From Alphaproteobacteria bacterium (GTDB taxonomy: Bacteria; Pseudomonadota; Alphaproteobacteria; Acetobacterales; Acetobacteraceae): a stretch of 39,747 nt of DNA. Both the position numbers and the translations under genes were made by a program. The stretch lies in contig JAFKFI010000073.1 in assembly GCA_017307285.1 (NCBI GenBank), positions 1 to 39,747 of the forward strand, read 5' to 3'. Shown here piece by piece: positions 24,316-33,008 of this stretch (within the stretch, counting starts at the first letter, position 1; each line of letters opens with the position of its first letter). The notes under the pieces are model-generated. The model did not search any database and had not been told where the DNA came from. It saw only the letters and a list, made by a program, of their open reading frames with translations.

Positions 24316-24544
24316 CTATCGGCCCTCTTCGAATACTGTCACCGAAAACACCTGCATCAATGTGTAATGCGATGCCTGCAGCTTCAGCCGCTTCCGCACG
24401 ATGGCGACCTGGACGTAGACCGACACGGCGATCCAGATCTGCGACTTCCCGGCGTTCTCCACCGTGGCGCGCGACGATCCGCCCAAATGTGCTCCAAGGC
24501 AGGCAATCCATCAGCTGAGAGAACAGCGTCTGTTCGACATTCAT
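24316..24544 (-). pseudogene. IS4-family transposase relic (N- and C-terminal ends joined)
   Basis: From ATG 24544 the minus strand reads MNVEQTLFSQLMDCLPWSTF then GRIVARHGGE, the start of DUF4372-bearing IS4 transposases. Near 24455 the frame jumps: the shifted frame reads AGKSQIWIAVSVYVQVAIV and then RKRLKLQASHYTLMQVFSVT, the C-terminal end of the same family, stopping at 24316. About 300 central residues are gone. GGGAGG still precedes the ATG. It is an old deletion product, with no catalytic domain left, adjacent to the newer IS1595 element. Confidence 0.8.
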
Positions 24545-24711
24545 CGGCGGGCCCTCCCCGGACGAGGTTCGGGACGGGAGAAACCGCCCGACTTCAAATC
24601 GACACCACCCGACATTGCCGAAAAATCCGCCTCGATCACGGGGTTACACACAATTCGTTCGGATTCCTTCGGACAGAAGTGATAGCCGACAATCGGTGGA
24701 TCACGCTGTTC
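24545..24711. other. Gene-free stretch between IS4 relic and IclR gene
   Basis: No gene supported on either strand. It may include the left end of the IS4-type element (leader and inverted repeat), but no matching partner repeat was found. Confidence 0.35.
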
Positions 24712-25524
24712 CTACCGCAGGCTACCGGAAATCGGTGACGCGGCAGCGGTAATCTCGCACAAATCCTTCGCCAATCGGGTCGCGGCCGACGCCGTGTATT
24801 GATTGGCAAACATCGTCGCGGTGCAGGCCAGGACCGGAATGCCGCCTTCGTCGAAGATCGGCGCGGAAATCGAAACGGTTCCGGATGCGTAGTCACCATT
24901 ATCCACCGCCCAGCCTCGCTGTCGCGCCTCCCGAATATCTTGCATAAACGCATCGAAGGATACCGGGCGGTTCCAGCGTACTTCGCGGAAGTGGCGTTCA
25001 AGATCGCTGTCATCGAGACCGGCGAACGCCGCCATCGCCCGTCCGCTGGCGCCCACCAGAAGCGGCAGCCTCTGACCGATACTCATCTGGATGCGGGTCT
25101 GCTTGGGGCTTGGGGTGAGCAGGATAAGCAGCATTCGGGCCTCGGAAACGCGCCGCCATAGCGAAACGGTGACCCCGTGCTCTTGTGCAATCTGCTGCAT
25201 GGCGGGCCGGATGACGCCAACATCGCCGCCGGTGATCGCCGCGCTCCGGGCGATGTCCAGAACGCCGTAACCAATCCGATAGGTCTTCGACGTCCGCTCG
25301 AACAGGACGAACTTCTCGGCAACGAGCGTCTGAAGGATATTGAAGCATGTGCTGGGGTTGAGCCCCAGATCACGCGCGACTTGGGTCAGGCGGATCGATG
25401 TCCCGGCGCCGGCGAGGTAACGAAGGATCAGGATACAGTTTATGACGGCGCCGACCGGCTTGCCGGCCGCAAGGTCGCCGCCCCTGCCCGCACTCGCTTC
25501 CGCCGGTGGCGAAGACTCGACCAT
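24712..25524 (-). CDS. IclR-family transcriptional regulator
   Basis: 270 residues from ATG 25524 (GAGG at 9 bases); the frame extends to 25629 without a ribosome site. A winged helix-turn-helix occupies about residues 28-80 (LTQVARDLGLNPSTCFNILQ is the helix-turn-helix). The C-terminal ligand domain contains LPLLVGASGRAMAAFAGL and VDNGDYASGTVSISAPIFD, both standard for the family. IclR proteins bind small aromatic or aliphatic acids and repress or activate nearby catabolic genes. The likely targets are the ferredoxin and P450 operons next door; the palindrome at 26211 is a candidate site. Its 3' end faces the insertion-sequence island. Confidence 0.92.
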   Translation of the reverse strand: MVESSPPAEASAGRGGDLAAGKPVGAVINCILILRYLAGAGTSIRLTQVARDLGLNPSTCFNILQTLVAEKFVLFERTSKTYRIGYGVLDIARSAAITGGDVGVIRPAMQQIAQEHGVTVSLWRRVSEARMLLILLTPSPKQTRIQMSIGQRLPLLVGASGRAMAAFAGLDDSDLERHFREVRWNRPVSFDAFMQDIREARQRGWAVDNGDYASGTVSISAPIFDEGGIPVLACTATMFANQYTASAATRLAKDLCEITAAASPISGSLR

Positions 25525-25764
25525 ATCACCGTACCTCGATGGGGCGGGGTAAGCATGCCGCGCACCACGGAGTTCGGGTGGCAGTAGCACGCAGTATGCC
25601 GTATCCTCGTCTCCGGCGGCGTCGTTCAACGTTCAGGTCGCCCCGGACCGCCTGTATTATTAGCGGTGGCCTTGCCACGTACAGGAGGACGTCTCCGCGG
25701 GGCGCACTTCGCGCCGGATCAGAAAATCTGTACTTCTGGCGAACAACGTCAATCGAAAACAAGT
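25525..25764. other. Intergenic stretch upstream of the IclR gene
   Basis: No gene recognised. It contains GTGGC-ctt-GCCAC (25666-25678) and a partial tandem CGTTCA/ACGTTCA at about 25623-25635, which could be regulator-binding or folding elements; neither is convincing alone. Confidence 0.3.
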
Positions 25765-26100
25765 TCAATTGTCCTGAATGGCGTATTTCAATTCCTCCTG
25801 GAGGTTCACGAATACGCCCGAGTCTTCGATTTTGGTGCGATACTGCTTCAATGGTTCCTCCGCCAGCCCGACCGCGGCACCGGTGCGCATGTCCCACTGC
25901 CAAAGATGTTGCAGGCAGGTAATAAGTTTGCCATCGCAGGTGCCGAACGCAAGTTGGGCTTCCATGTGCGGGCAATTGGGTGGGTAAGCCCAGAACCCTT
26001 CGGCATTCCGTGCGATCAGGACGGTGATGCCATCTACCTCGAACTCCTGCATGTCATTCTCAAGGATGCTCTCGGTATCGCAGACGCGTTTCCAGTTCAT
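25765..26100 (-). CDS. Rieske-type [2Fe-2S] ferredoxin (T4moC-like)
   Basis: 111 residues, a complete small Rieske ferredoxin. The cluster ligands are Cys43/His45 in NCPHMEA and Cys62/His65 in TCLQHLWQWD; the pattern CPHxE then TCxxHLW resembles the ferredoxin components of toluene monooxygenases. It carries single electrons to an oxygenase. Its gene is divergent from the P450 at 26238 across 137 bases, so P450 may be the partner, although P450s normally use other ferredoxin types; the Rieske oxygenase at 18528 is an alternative. No ferredoxin reductase gene is in the window. Confidence 0.9.
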   Translation of the reverse strand: MNWKRVCDTESILENDMQEFEVDGITVLIARNAEGFWAYPPNCPHMEAQLAFGTCDGKLITCLQHLWQWDMRTGAAVGLAEEPLKQYRTKIEDSGVFVNLQEELKYAIQDN

Positions 26101-26210
26101 CGCCCGACCCTCACTTTCTTTCAGCCACCTCTACGAATCGCCGGACCGACCGACGGCAGCCAAAAACGCTTGACAGCGATAAACGTGCCCTGCAAGGTTT
26201 TTCTCAGATA

Positions 26211-26223
26211 AGAATACTATTCT
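26211..26223. promoter_or_regulatory. Perfect palindrome AGAATA-C-TATTCT in the ferredoxin/P450 divergent region
   Basis: A 13-base perfect palindrome, 14 bases before the P450 start codon, in an AT-richer spot. It differs from the ACCAAACG family, so a separate regulator (perhaps the neighbouring IclR protein) is suggested. TTGACA at 26170-26175 could be a -35 element, but no well-spaced -10 is clear. Confidence 0.5.
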
Positions 26224-26237
26224 CTGGGGAGAATGCA

Positions 26238-27482
26238 ATGCATCAAGCCGCCGGACAAGCCCTCGATTTCGATCTGACCGATCCGGCGGTGAAGGCGAAT
26301 CCCTATCCGGTGTTGGCCCGGCTTCGGGAAAGCCAGCCTATCTACTGGAGTACCGCATTGAAGGGGTGGGTGCTCACGCGGCATGCCGATGTGAAGCACG
26401 TGCTGGTCCAGCCACGGCAATTCTCCAGCGTCAGGATCCAGCCGTTCCTCGATCACATGCGCGCCCGCGGATTGGATGCGCTGGCCGAGGTCGGTGAATC
26501 GGTCACCAAATGGGTGGTGTTCACCGATCCTCCGTACCACACGAAATTGCGGCCGGTGCTCAATCAGGCGTTCCTCCCCGCCATCGCGGGGATGGGGCCG
26601 TTCATTCGCGAAACGGTTGACACGCTCCTCGCAAAGATCAGCGACCGCGACCGGTTCGACCTGATGGAGGATTTCGCCGTTCCGCTTCCCACGATGGTGA
26701 TCGTTCGCATGTTCGGATTGCCGTCCGGGGACGCGATCCGGATCAAGCATTGGTCGGACGAACTGGCGTCGTTCATCGCCGGCTCGCGCCTCGATCCGCA
26801 AAAGGCGGAACGTTCGACGCATGCCATCCGCGCCATGCGCGATTATTTCACCGAGGCCGTGCGCCAACGCGCGCGTCACCGCGGCGAGGACGTGATCTCG
26901 CGCATGATCACGTTCGGCGAAAAGGCGGCCGTCCCGTTCACCGAGGAAGAATACGTGCAGACCTGCACGCTGCTGATCTTCGCGGGCCATGAGACGACAA
27001 CCGATCTGATCGGCAACGGGATTTACCATCTACTGCGCAATCCGGAACAGCTCGCGCTGTTGCGCGAAAATCCCGAACGGATCGACGGCGCGATCGAGGA
27101 GCTGCTGCGATACGACAATCCGGCCGCTTGCCTGGTGCGGGTCACGCTGGAGGACACTGCGATCGGCGGCCAGGCGATCCGCAAGGGTGAGCGCGTCTTC
27201 TGCATGGTGCTGGCCGCGAATCACGACTCCGCCGTGTTCGCCGATGCCGAGACGCTGGATCTGACCCGTAAGGCGCGTGGTTCGCTCTCCTTCGGTTTCG
27301 GACTGCATGTGTGCCTCGGGGCGCCGCTCGCCCGGCTCGAAGGCCGGATCGCCATTCCCGCGCTCCTTGCTCGCTTCCCCAACCTGAAAATCGCCACCGA
27401 GGATCTGATCTGGCGGGACGCGTATGTCGTGCGCGGGATCACCTCGCTGCCGGTGATCGCGGGGGCTCGGGCGGCCGTCTAA
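26238..27482 (+). CDS. Cytochrome P450 (bacterial soluble, class I type)
   Basis: 414 residues, typical for soluble bacterial P450s. The I-helix oxygen-activation motif is AGHETT (249-254), ExxR is Glu288 to Arg291 in EELLRY, and the heme-binding loop FGFGLHVCLG carries Cys359 as thiolate ligand. It inserts one oxygen atom into an unactivated C-H bond using electrons from a ferredoxin and reductase. GGGGAGA precedes ATG 26238. It starts the long plus-strand series of SDR, dehydrogenase, ligase, thiolase, DUF35 and hydratase, suggesting hydroxylation as the entry step to that pathway (inference). CYP family cannot be given without a search. Confidence 0.95.
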   Translation: MHQAAGQALDFDLTDPAVKANPYPVLARLRESQPIYWSTALKGWVLTRHADVKHVLVQPRQFSSVRIQPFLDHMRARGLDALAEVGESVTKWVVFTDPPYHTKLRPVLNQAFLPAIAGMGPFIRETVDTLLAKISDRDRFDLMEDFAVPLPTMVIVRMFGLPSGDAIRIKHWSDELASFIAGSRLDPQKAERSTHAIRAMRDYFTEAVRQRARHRGEDVISRMITFGEKAAVPFTEEEYVQTCTLLIFAGHETTTDLIGNGIYHLLRNPEQLALLRENPERIDGAIEELLRYDNPAACLVRVTLEDTAIGGQAIRKGERVFCMVLAANHDSAVFADAETLDLTRKARGSLSFGFGLHVCLGAPLARLEGRIAIPALLARFPNLKIATEDLIWRDAYVVRGITSLPVIAGARAAV

Positions 27483-27587
27483 GGCGCGGCGGCCGGGACG
27501 CTGTGGATACCGATTTTCGACCGGCTGAATCCGTGGCGGCTCGGGGACTTGCCGGTGATCCAATGGAAACGCGAAGGATTGAGGGTG

Positions 27588-28382
27588 ATGGCGGGACGGC
27601 TGGGCGGGAAAGTGGCGCTGGTTATGGGGGCCGGGTCAAGCGGCCCCGGCTGGGGGAATGGAAAGGCCGTGGCGGCCCTGTTCGCCGCGGAGGGGGCGAG
27701 GGTGTTCGCCGTGGACCGTGACCTCGCTGCGGTAGCGCTGACGAGGGAGAAAATCCGCCATGCGGGGGGTGTCTGCTCAGATGCGATTGCCGACGTCTCG
27801 CAATCCGCCGAGGTCGCCGACGTGGTCTCGCGGTGCGTCGCCGAATTCGGCCGCATCGACATCCTACACAACAATGTCGGCATCGTCGCACCGGGAAGCG
27901 TGACGCGGGTGAAAGAGGAAGACTGGGAAAAACTGTTCGCAGTGAATGCGCGCGGCCAGATGCTGGCGTGCCGCCACGTCATCCCGCACATGGTCGAACA
28001 GGGCGGCGGTGTCATCATAAATGTCTCGACGATCGCATCGGTTCGCCATCTCGGCTTCTCCTACAGCGCCTATGATGCCAGCAAGGCCGCGGTCAACGCG
28101 ATGACCCGCGGGATCGCGGTGGATTTCGGTCCGAAGGGCATTCGGGCGAACGTCATCCTGGTTGGCATGATGGACACGCCCCTCGCACGCGGCGGGATCG
28201 AGGCGGCCGGGCGCGCGGTTGACGACGTTTACACCAGCTACACGAAATCGATTCCGCTACGGCGGATGGGGACGGCGCACGATGTCGCGCGGCTGGCGCT
28301 GTTTCTTGCCGGCGACGACTCCGCTTACATCACCGGCGCGGAAATTCCCGTCGATGGAGGCCTTATCGCGCGGAGCCTATGA
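27588..28382 (+). CDS. SDR-family oxidoreductase with extended glycine-rich cofactor loop
   Basis: 264 residues from ATG 27588 (AAGGA at 9 bases, GAGG at 4); the frame opens at 27549 without support. The cofactor loop reads GAGSSGPGWGNGKA, longer than the usual TGxxxGIG, a variant found in one SDR subgroup. HNNVGIV replaces NNAG; the active-site Ser lies in NVSTIASVRH and the catalytic pair in YDASK. C-terminal TGAEIPVDGGL is standard. Follows the P450 gene by 105 bases; oxidation of the P450 alcohol product is a natural guess. Exact substrate unknown. Confidence 0.88.
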   Translation: MAGRLGGKVALVMGAGSSGPGWGNGKAVAALFAAEGARVFAVDRDLAAVALTREKIRHAGGVCSDAIADVSQSAEVADVVSRCVAEFGRIDILHNNVGIVAPGSVTRVKEEDWEKLFAVNARGQMLACRHVIPHMVEQGGGVIINVSTIASVRHLGFSYSAYDASKAAVNAMTRGIAVDFGPKGIRANVILVGMMDTPLARGGIEAAGRAVDDVYTSYTKSIPLRRMGTAHDVARLALFLAGDDSAYITGAEIPVDGGLIARSL

Positions 28383-28437
28383 CCGATGGGCACGGCGACC
28401 GATGACGGCTTGAACGAACGGCCAGGATGACGAACGC

Positions 28438-29586
28438 ATGATACCCAGGGAATTGTTCGGCGAGGAACACGAAATATTTCGACACACCGTCCGCCGCTTC
28501 GTCGAGCAGGAGGTCTCGCCGCATCACGCGGCATGGGAGGACAGCGGCGTGGTGCCGCGATCGGCGTGGCTCAAGGCCGGCGAAGCTGGACTGCTGTGCT
28601 GCGCCATCCCGGCGGAATATGGCGGAATGGGGGGCGACTTCCTGCACAGCACCGTGGTGATCGAGGAACTCGCCCGCGCGGGAGCAACCGGCCCCGCCTT
28701 CTCGTTGCACTCGGATATCGTCGCTCCGTACATATTTCACTACGGTACCGAGGCGCAAAAGCGAAAATGGCTGCCCCCGATGGCGACCGGCGAGGCGCTC
28801 GCGGCGATCGCCATGACGGAACCGTCGGGCGGCAGCGACCTACAGGGAATACGCACCGTCGCGAGGCGGGACGGCGACGATTTCGTGATCAGCGGCCAGA
28901 AAGTGTTCATCACCAACGCGCAGGGCGCCGACGTCATCGTTGTCGCCTGCAAGACGGACCTCGCCGCGCGGGCCAAGGGCATCAGCCTCTTTCTCGTCGA
29001 GAAGGATCGGCCGGGCCTCGGCCTCGGCCGGCTGCTAAAGAAAGTCGGCTGCAAGGCGATGGATACATCGGAGCTGTTCTTCGACCAGGTGCGCGTGCCG
29101 ATGGCCAATCTTCTGGGTGAGGAGAACCGGGGCTTTTACCAACTCATGTCCGAACTGGCGCAGGAGCGGCTGATACAGGCGGTCCGGGCCACCGCCACGG
29201 CGGAAGCGGCATTGCAGTGGACCATCGACTACGTCTCGCAGCGTGAGGCGTTCGGCCGAACCATCGGGGACTTTCAGAACACCCAGTTCACGCTGGCCGA
29301 GGTCCATGCGGAGATCGCGCTCTGCCGGGCGTACGTGGATCGGTGTGTCGCCTTGCACCTGAACCAGGGCCTCGACGCCGTCGATGCGGCCGTGGCGAAG
29401 ATGACCTGCACCGAGATGCAGGGCCGGATACTCGACCGCTGTCTGCAACTCTTCGGGGGCTGGGGATACATGTGGGAACTTCCGATCGCCCGGGCCTTCG
29501 CGGATGCGCGCATGGCGCGCATCGCCGGCGGTTCCATCGAGGTGATGAAGCATATCATCGGTAGAAACATCATGGGCAAGGCGTAA
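28438..29586 (+). CDS. Acyl-CoA dehydrogenase (LCAD/isovaleryl-type catalytic base)
   Basis: 382 residues. IPAEYGGMGGDF, MTEPSGGSDLQG, VFITNAQGADVIVVA and LFGGWGYMWELPIAR are family hallmarks. The C-terminal MCAD Glu site is AGGSIEVMK (Gly), whereas Glu243 in LAQERLIQAV matches the base of long-chain and isovaleryl-CoA dehydrogenases, so an active enzyme of that type is expected. It follows the SDR by 55 bases and precedes the ligase by 60, in the P450-thiolase gene series. Electrons go to ETF encoded elsewhere. Branched or ring-bearing acyl-CoA is likely from context. Confidence 0.93.
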   Translation: MIPRELFGEEHEIFRHTVRRFVEQEVSPHHAAWEDSGVVPRSAWLKAGEAGLLCCAIPAEYGGMGGDFLHSTVVIEELARAGATGPAFSLHSDIVAPYIFHYGTEAQKRKWLPPMATGEALAAIAMTEPSGGSDLQGIRTVARRDGDDFVISGQKVFITNAQGADVIVVACKTDLAARAKGISLFLVEKDRPGLGLGRLLKKVGCKAMDTSELFFDQVRVPMANLLGEENRGFYQLMSELAQERLIQAVRATATAEAALQWTIDYVSQREAFGRTIGDFQNTQFTLAEVHAEIALCRAYVDRCVALHLNQGLDAVDAAVAKMTCTEMQGRILDRCLQLFGGWGYMWELPIARAFADARMARIAGGSIEVMKHIIGRNIMGKA

Positions 29587-29646
29587 TAGCCACCGCGGGT
29601 GAAGACACAAGAATTGTCGTAAGCAACAAAAAAGGGAGGAGCGGAA

Positions 29647-31203
29647 ATGTCGATCGACGGTACCGGCCTGGTGCAGATGGGGGCGGCGGTCCGGCGCAAC
29701 GCCCTGGCCTATCCCGACCGGATCGCTTATGTGTTCGGCGATGTCCGGCTGACCTGGCCCGAGGTCGATGCACTCACGGACCGGCTGGCGCACCGTTTCG
29801 CTGCGGATGGTGTCGGCCCGCGCGATCACGTCGCGATCCTGGGCCACAACAGCCACTTCTTCCCGCTGGTCGAATTCGCCGTGTTCAAGCTCGGGGCCGC
29901 GGCGCTGATCTTGAACCCGGCGCTGAAGGATCGCAGCCTCGCCGGACAGATCAACCATGCTGACGCCAAGGTCGTCGTGACCGGAGACCATCTGCAACCA
30001 CATATCGAGGCGATCCGCGGCAGTCTCGGTGCGGAACTGTACTATACCTGGGACATCGCAGACGAAACGCCGGAAACCCTCAACCTGGCGCGGCCGCTCG
30101 CGCGTGACGAGCCGTATGAGCCGTTTCCCATCGCCGCGGTGCGGCCTGAGGACATCGCCACCATCATCTTTTCGTCGGGCACGACAGGCGTTCCAAAGGG
30201 CGCGATCAACACCTACTGGAACTGTTGTGCGAAGGCGATCTCCATGGCGCTCGACGAACAATATCAGCGCAACGAAATCGGGCTTCTGGTCACGCCGATC
30301 TGCATGGGCGGCACGCAACTTATGAGCCTTTGGCCCTACGCGCTCCTCGGCATGACGGCGATCATCGCGCCGGGCTTCAATCCCGGCGATGTGCTGGCGC
30401 TGATCGAGCGCGAGCGCGTCAACGCAATGTTCTGTGTGCCGACGATGATCAACGCGCTGAGCCAACACCCGGATTTCCACACGCGTGAGCTCTCCTGCCT
30501 GCGCCGGATCGTCTCGGCGGGCTCCACCCTGCCGATCGAGGTGTTCCAGCGCGTCAAGCAGCGCGGCATCGACGTGCTCGAACTCTACGGCACCTCGGAA
30601 ACCGGGGGCGGCATCGCCATGCCGTGCGAGCAGAAGCCGCTCAACCCGAAAAGCGTTGGCCGGCCGATGGTGGGCTTCGAGGCACGCGTGGTGGACGATG
30701 CCGGCCGGGACGTGCCGGACAACGAACCCGGCGAGATCGTGATGCGCGGCGACTGCGTCGCCGTCGGCTACTACAAGCAGCCCGAGATCCAAGCGGATAC
30801 CTACCGCAACGGCTGGTTCCACACGGGCGACATCGGCAGGCGCGACGATGCAGGCTACTACTATCTGATGGATCGCAAGAAGGACCTCATCATCACCGGC
30901 GGACTGAACGTGTATCCCGCCGAGGTCGAGCAGGTTCTGTACGAGTTCAACGAGGTGTACGAGTGCGCCGTGGTGGGGCTACCGCATGATCACTGGGGAG
31001 AGGCGGTCACCGCCTTCGTCGTGCTGCGCGAGGACGCCGAGGCGACCGGGGAGGCGATTCGCGCGCGCCTTCACGACACGCTCGCCGACTATCAAGTTCC
31101 CAAGGCCGTCGTCATCGTCGAAGCCTTGCCGAAGACTATCTTCGGCAAGCTGTACAAAATCCAATTGAGGAACGATCATGCGGGGCATTACAGCAAAGTA
31201 TGA
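29647..31203 (+). CDS. AMP-forming acyl-CoA ligase
   Basis: 518 residues, preceded by AGGGAGGAG. Adenylation motifs: FSSGTTGVPKGAINT, LYGTSETGGGIAMP, WFHTGDIGRRDDAGYYY, DRKKDLIITGGLNVYPAEVE and the A10 lysine in PKTIFGKLYK. It is distinct from the two ligases at 19810 and 21644. Position immediately before the thiolase-DUF35-hydratase genes suggests it activates the acid that these enzymes then shorten. Substrate cannot be read from the sequence. Confidence 0.93.
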   Translation: MSIDGTGLVQMGAAVRRNALAYPDRIAYVFGDVRLTWPEVDALTDRLAHRFAADGVGPRDHVAILGHNSHFFPLVEFAVFKLGAAALILNPALKDRSLAGQINHADAKVVVTGDHLQPHIEAIRGSLGAELYYTWDIADETPETLNLARPLARDEPYEPFPIAAVRPEDIATIIFSSGTTGVPKGAINTYWNCCAKAISMALDEQYQRNEIGLLVTPICMGGTQLMSLWPYALLGMTAIIAPGFNPGDVLALIERERVNAMFCVPTMINALSQHPDFHTRELSCLRRIVSAGSTLPIEVFQRVKQRGIDVLELYGTSETGGGIAMPCEQKPLNPKSVGRPMVGFEARVVDDAGRDVPDNEPGEIVMRGDCVAVGYYKQPEIQADTYRNGWFHTGDIGRRDDAGYYYLMDRKKDLIITGGLNVYPAEVEQVLYEFNEVYECAVVGLPHDHWGEAVTAFVVLREDAEATGEAIRARLHDTLADYQVPKAVVIVEALPKTIFGKLYKIQLRNDHAGHYSKV

Positions 31204-31282
31204 CCGCGGACCACCGGCCGCCGTGATGTCACCCGCGCGCGGGCGACAAGCTAACGAATAATACGAAAGGAAGGAAACGCGC

Positions 31283-32467
31283 ATGACGGAGCGCACATTA
31301 CGAGGCAAGACGGCGATCGCCGGGATCGGCGAGACCCCCTACTACAAGCACGGCCAGTCGCCGCATGACGAGTTCAAGCTGGCGCTGATCGCGGTTCTGG
31401 AGGCGTGCAAGGACGCCGGCGTGGACCCGAGGGACGTCGACGGTTTCGCCTCCTACGGCGGCGACCGTTCGGAGGCGACGCGGCTGGCGGCGGCGCTCGG
31501 CATCAAGGAGCTGCGCTTCTCCAACATGCACTGGGGCGGCGGCGGCGGCGGCGTCTGCGCCGCGGTGGCCAATGCCTCGGCGGCGGTGCACTCGGGCATA
31601 GCGGACTGCGTCATTGCCTTCCGCTCCCTCGCACAGGGGCAGTTCCGGCGCTACGGCCGTGGCGCGGTGGCGGTCGCGGCCATGGGGGAGGACGCTTTCG
31701 GGGCTCCCTACGGGCTGATGTCGCCCGCCCAACGCTTCGCCATGAAGATCACCCGCTTCATGACGGACCATGGCATCCGGCATGAGGCGCTGCGCGCCAT
31801 CGCCATGGCATCGTATCACCATGCGCAGACCAACCCGCGCGCAGTGATGCGCGGGCGCCCCCTGGACGAGGCGAAGTACGACGCCTCCCGCTGGATCGTC
31901 GAACCGTTCCACAGGCTTTTCGACTGCTGCATGGAAAACGACTGTGCGGCCGCCGTTCTGGTGGTGCCGGCCGGCCGCGCCAAGGATCTCGGGCAGCGGC
32001 CCGCCTACGTGCTGGGCGGCGCGCAGGGCGGCCATCACCGCAGCGCGGCACCTGTCCATAACGCTCCGCTGTATGCCTCGTCCCACTTCACCACCGTGGC
32101 GCGCAACCTGTACGACATGGCAAAGCTCGGGCCCAAGGACATGGACGTGGTCCAGGCCTACGAGAACTTCACCGGCGGCGTGATGATGTCGCTGGTCGAG
32201 CACGGACTGGTGAAACCGGAGGAGGCGAACGAGTTCATGATCCCCTCCAACCTGTATGCGCCATCGGGCCGCATGCCGCTGAACACCAGCGGAGGCAACC
32301 TGGCGGAGTGCTACATGCACGGCCTCGAACTGGTGATCGAGGGCGTGCGCCAGCTTCGCGGAACCGCATGCAACCAGGTGCCGGGGGCAAAAACCGTCCT
32401 TGTCATCGGCGGGCCAATGGTGACGCCGGTCAGCAACCTGATTCTTGGCACGGAGGACACGCTGTGA
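31283..32467 (+). CDS. Thiolase-fold protein of the SCP2/Ltp2 type (possible retro-aldolase)
   Basis: 394 residues, with AAGGAAGG before ATG. The nonspecific-lipid-transfer/SCP2 thiolase fold is shown by IAGIGETPYYKHG, the Gly-rich NMHWGGGGGGVCAAV and the C-terminal LNTSGGNLAECYMHG followed by EGVRQLRGTACNQVPG. The canonical thiolase GHPxG histidine motif is replaced by ECYMHG, as I recall for Ltp2-like aldolases, which cleave steroid side-chain CoA esters with tyrosines instead of Cys/His. Tyr293 (QAYENF) and Tyr344 (YMHG) are candidates; Cys92 is the only Cys near the normal nucleophile. A GTGA overlap with the DUF35 gene supports a physical complex, as known for Ltp2-DUF35 pairs. Confidence 0.88.
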   Translation: MTERTLRGKTAIAGIGETPYYKHGQSPHDEFKLALIAVLEACKDAGVDPRDVDGFASYGGDRSEATRLAAALGIKELRFSNMHWGGGGGGVCAAVANASAAVHSGIADCVIAFRSLAQGQFRRYGRGAVAVAAMGEDAFGAPYGLMSPAQRFAMKITRFMTDHGIRHEALRAIAMASYHHAQTNPRAVMRGRPLDEAKYDASRWIVEPFHRLFDCCMENDCAAAVLVVPAGRAKDLGQRPAYVLGGAQGGHHRSAAPVHNAPLYASSHFTTVARNLYDMAKLGPKDMDVVQAYENFTGGVMMSLVEHGLVKPEEANEFMIPSNLYAPSGRMPLNTSGGNLAECYMHGLELVIEGVRQLRGTACNQVPGAKTVLVIGGPMVTPVSNLILGTEDTL

Positions 32468-32910
32468 GCACCACGACGTCCCGCGCCCTGCCCGCCGGAC
32501 TGCCGGCGCCGGGCGAAGAAAGCATGACGAAGCCCTACTGGGACGGCACGCGGAAGAACCGTCTGATTGTCCAGCGCTGTCGCGGTTGCGGGCACTGGCA
32601 ATGGGGCCCCGAATGGATCTGCCACCGCTGCCACGCCTTCGACCTCGCCTGGGAGGAGGTCGCGCCGCGCGGGCGGATTTACAGTTGGGAGCGGCCGCAC
32701 CATCCGGTCCACCCCGCGTTGCAAGGCCATCCGCCATACGTGATCGTTCTGGTCGAACTGCCGCACGCGGACAACATCCGCGTGATCGGCAACCTGCTGG
32801 GCGACCCGCTGCAGGAGGTGAAAATCGGCACTGCGGTGGAGGCGGTGTTCGAACCGCACGATGAGGCGGACCGGCCCTACACCCTGGTGCAATGGCGCAT
32901 CGCCGTTTGA
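32464..32910 (+). CDS. DUF35 OB-fold zinc-ribbon protein (thiolase partner)
   Basis: 148 residues from GTG 32464, overlapping the thiolase stop by 4 bases. The rubredoxin-like zinc site has Cys39/Cys42 (CRGC) and Cys53/Cys56 (CHRC), followed by an OB-fold domain (APRGRIYSWERPHHPVHPAL, PYVIVLVELPH, VKIGTAVEAVF). Such proteins form tight complexes with SCP2-type thiolases; in steroid degraders a DUF35 domain fused to the MaoC protein ChsH2 activates the Ltp2 aldolase. Translational coupling and operon order fit the same role here. It binds acyl-CoA rather than being an enzyme by itself (family knowledge). Confidence 0.9.
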   Translation: MSTTTSRALPAGLPAPGEESMTKPYWDGTRKNRLIVQRCRGCGHWQWGPEWICHRCHAFDLAWEEVAPRGRIYSWERPHHPVHPALQGHPPYVIVLVELPHADNIRVIGNLLGDPLQEVKIGTAVEAVFEPHDEADRPYTLVQWRIAV

Positions 32911-33008
32911 ACGATAAGCTGAAACCAACACACCCGGGCGGCGATGCGGCGCCCGGGTACCGCCTCAAGGGAACGTGCCCAGACGCGCGCGGCAATGGAG
33001 GAAACGCA

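Noticed and set aside
24313-24738. Plus-strand frame of 141 codons right of the IS element
   Set aside because: It is antisense to the IS4-type relic and the IclR end; no independent coding evidence.
29035-30822. Long minus-strand open frame (595 codons)
   Set aside because: It is antisense to the dehydrogenase and ligase, has no recognisable motif and His/Arg/Asp-rich composition; a GC-rich third-position shadow.
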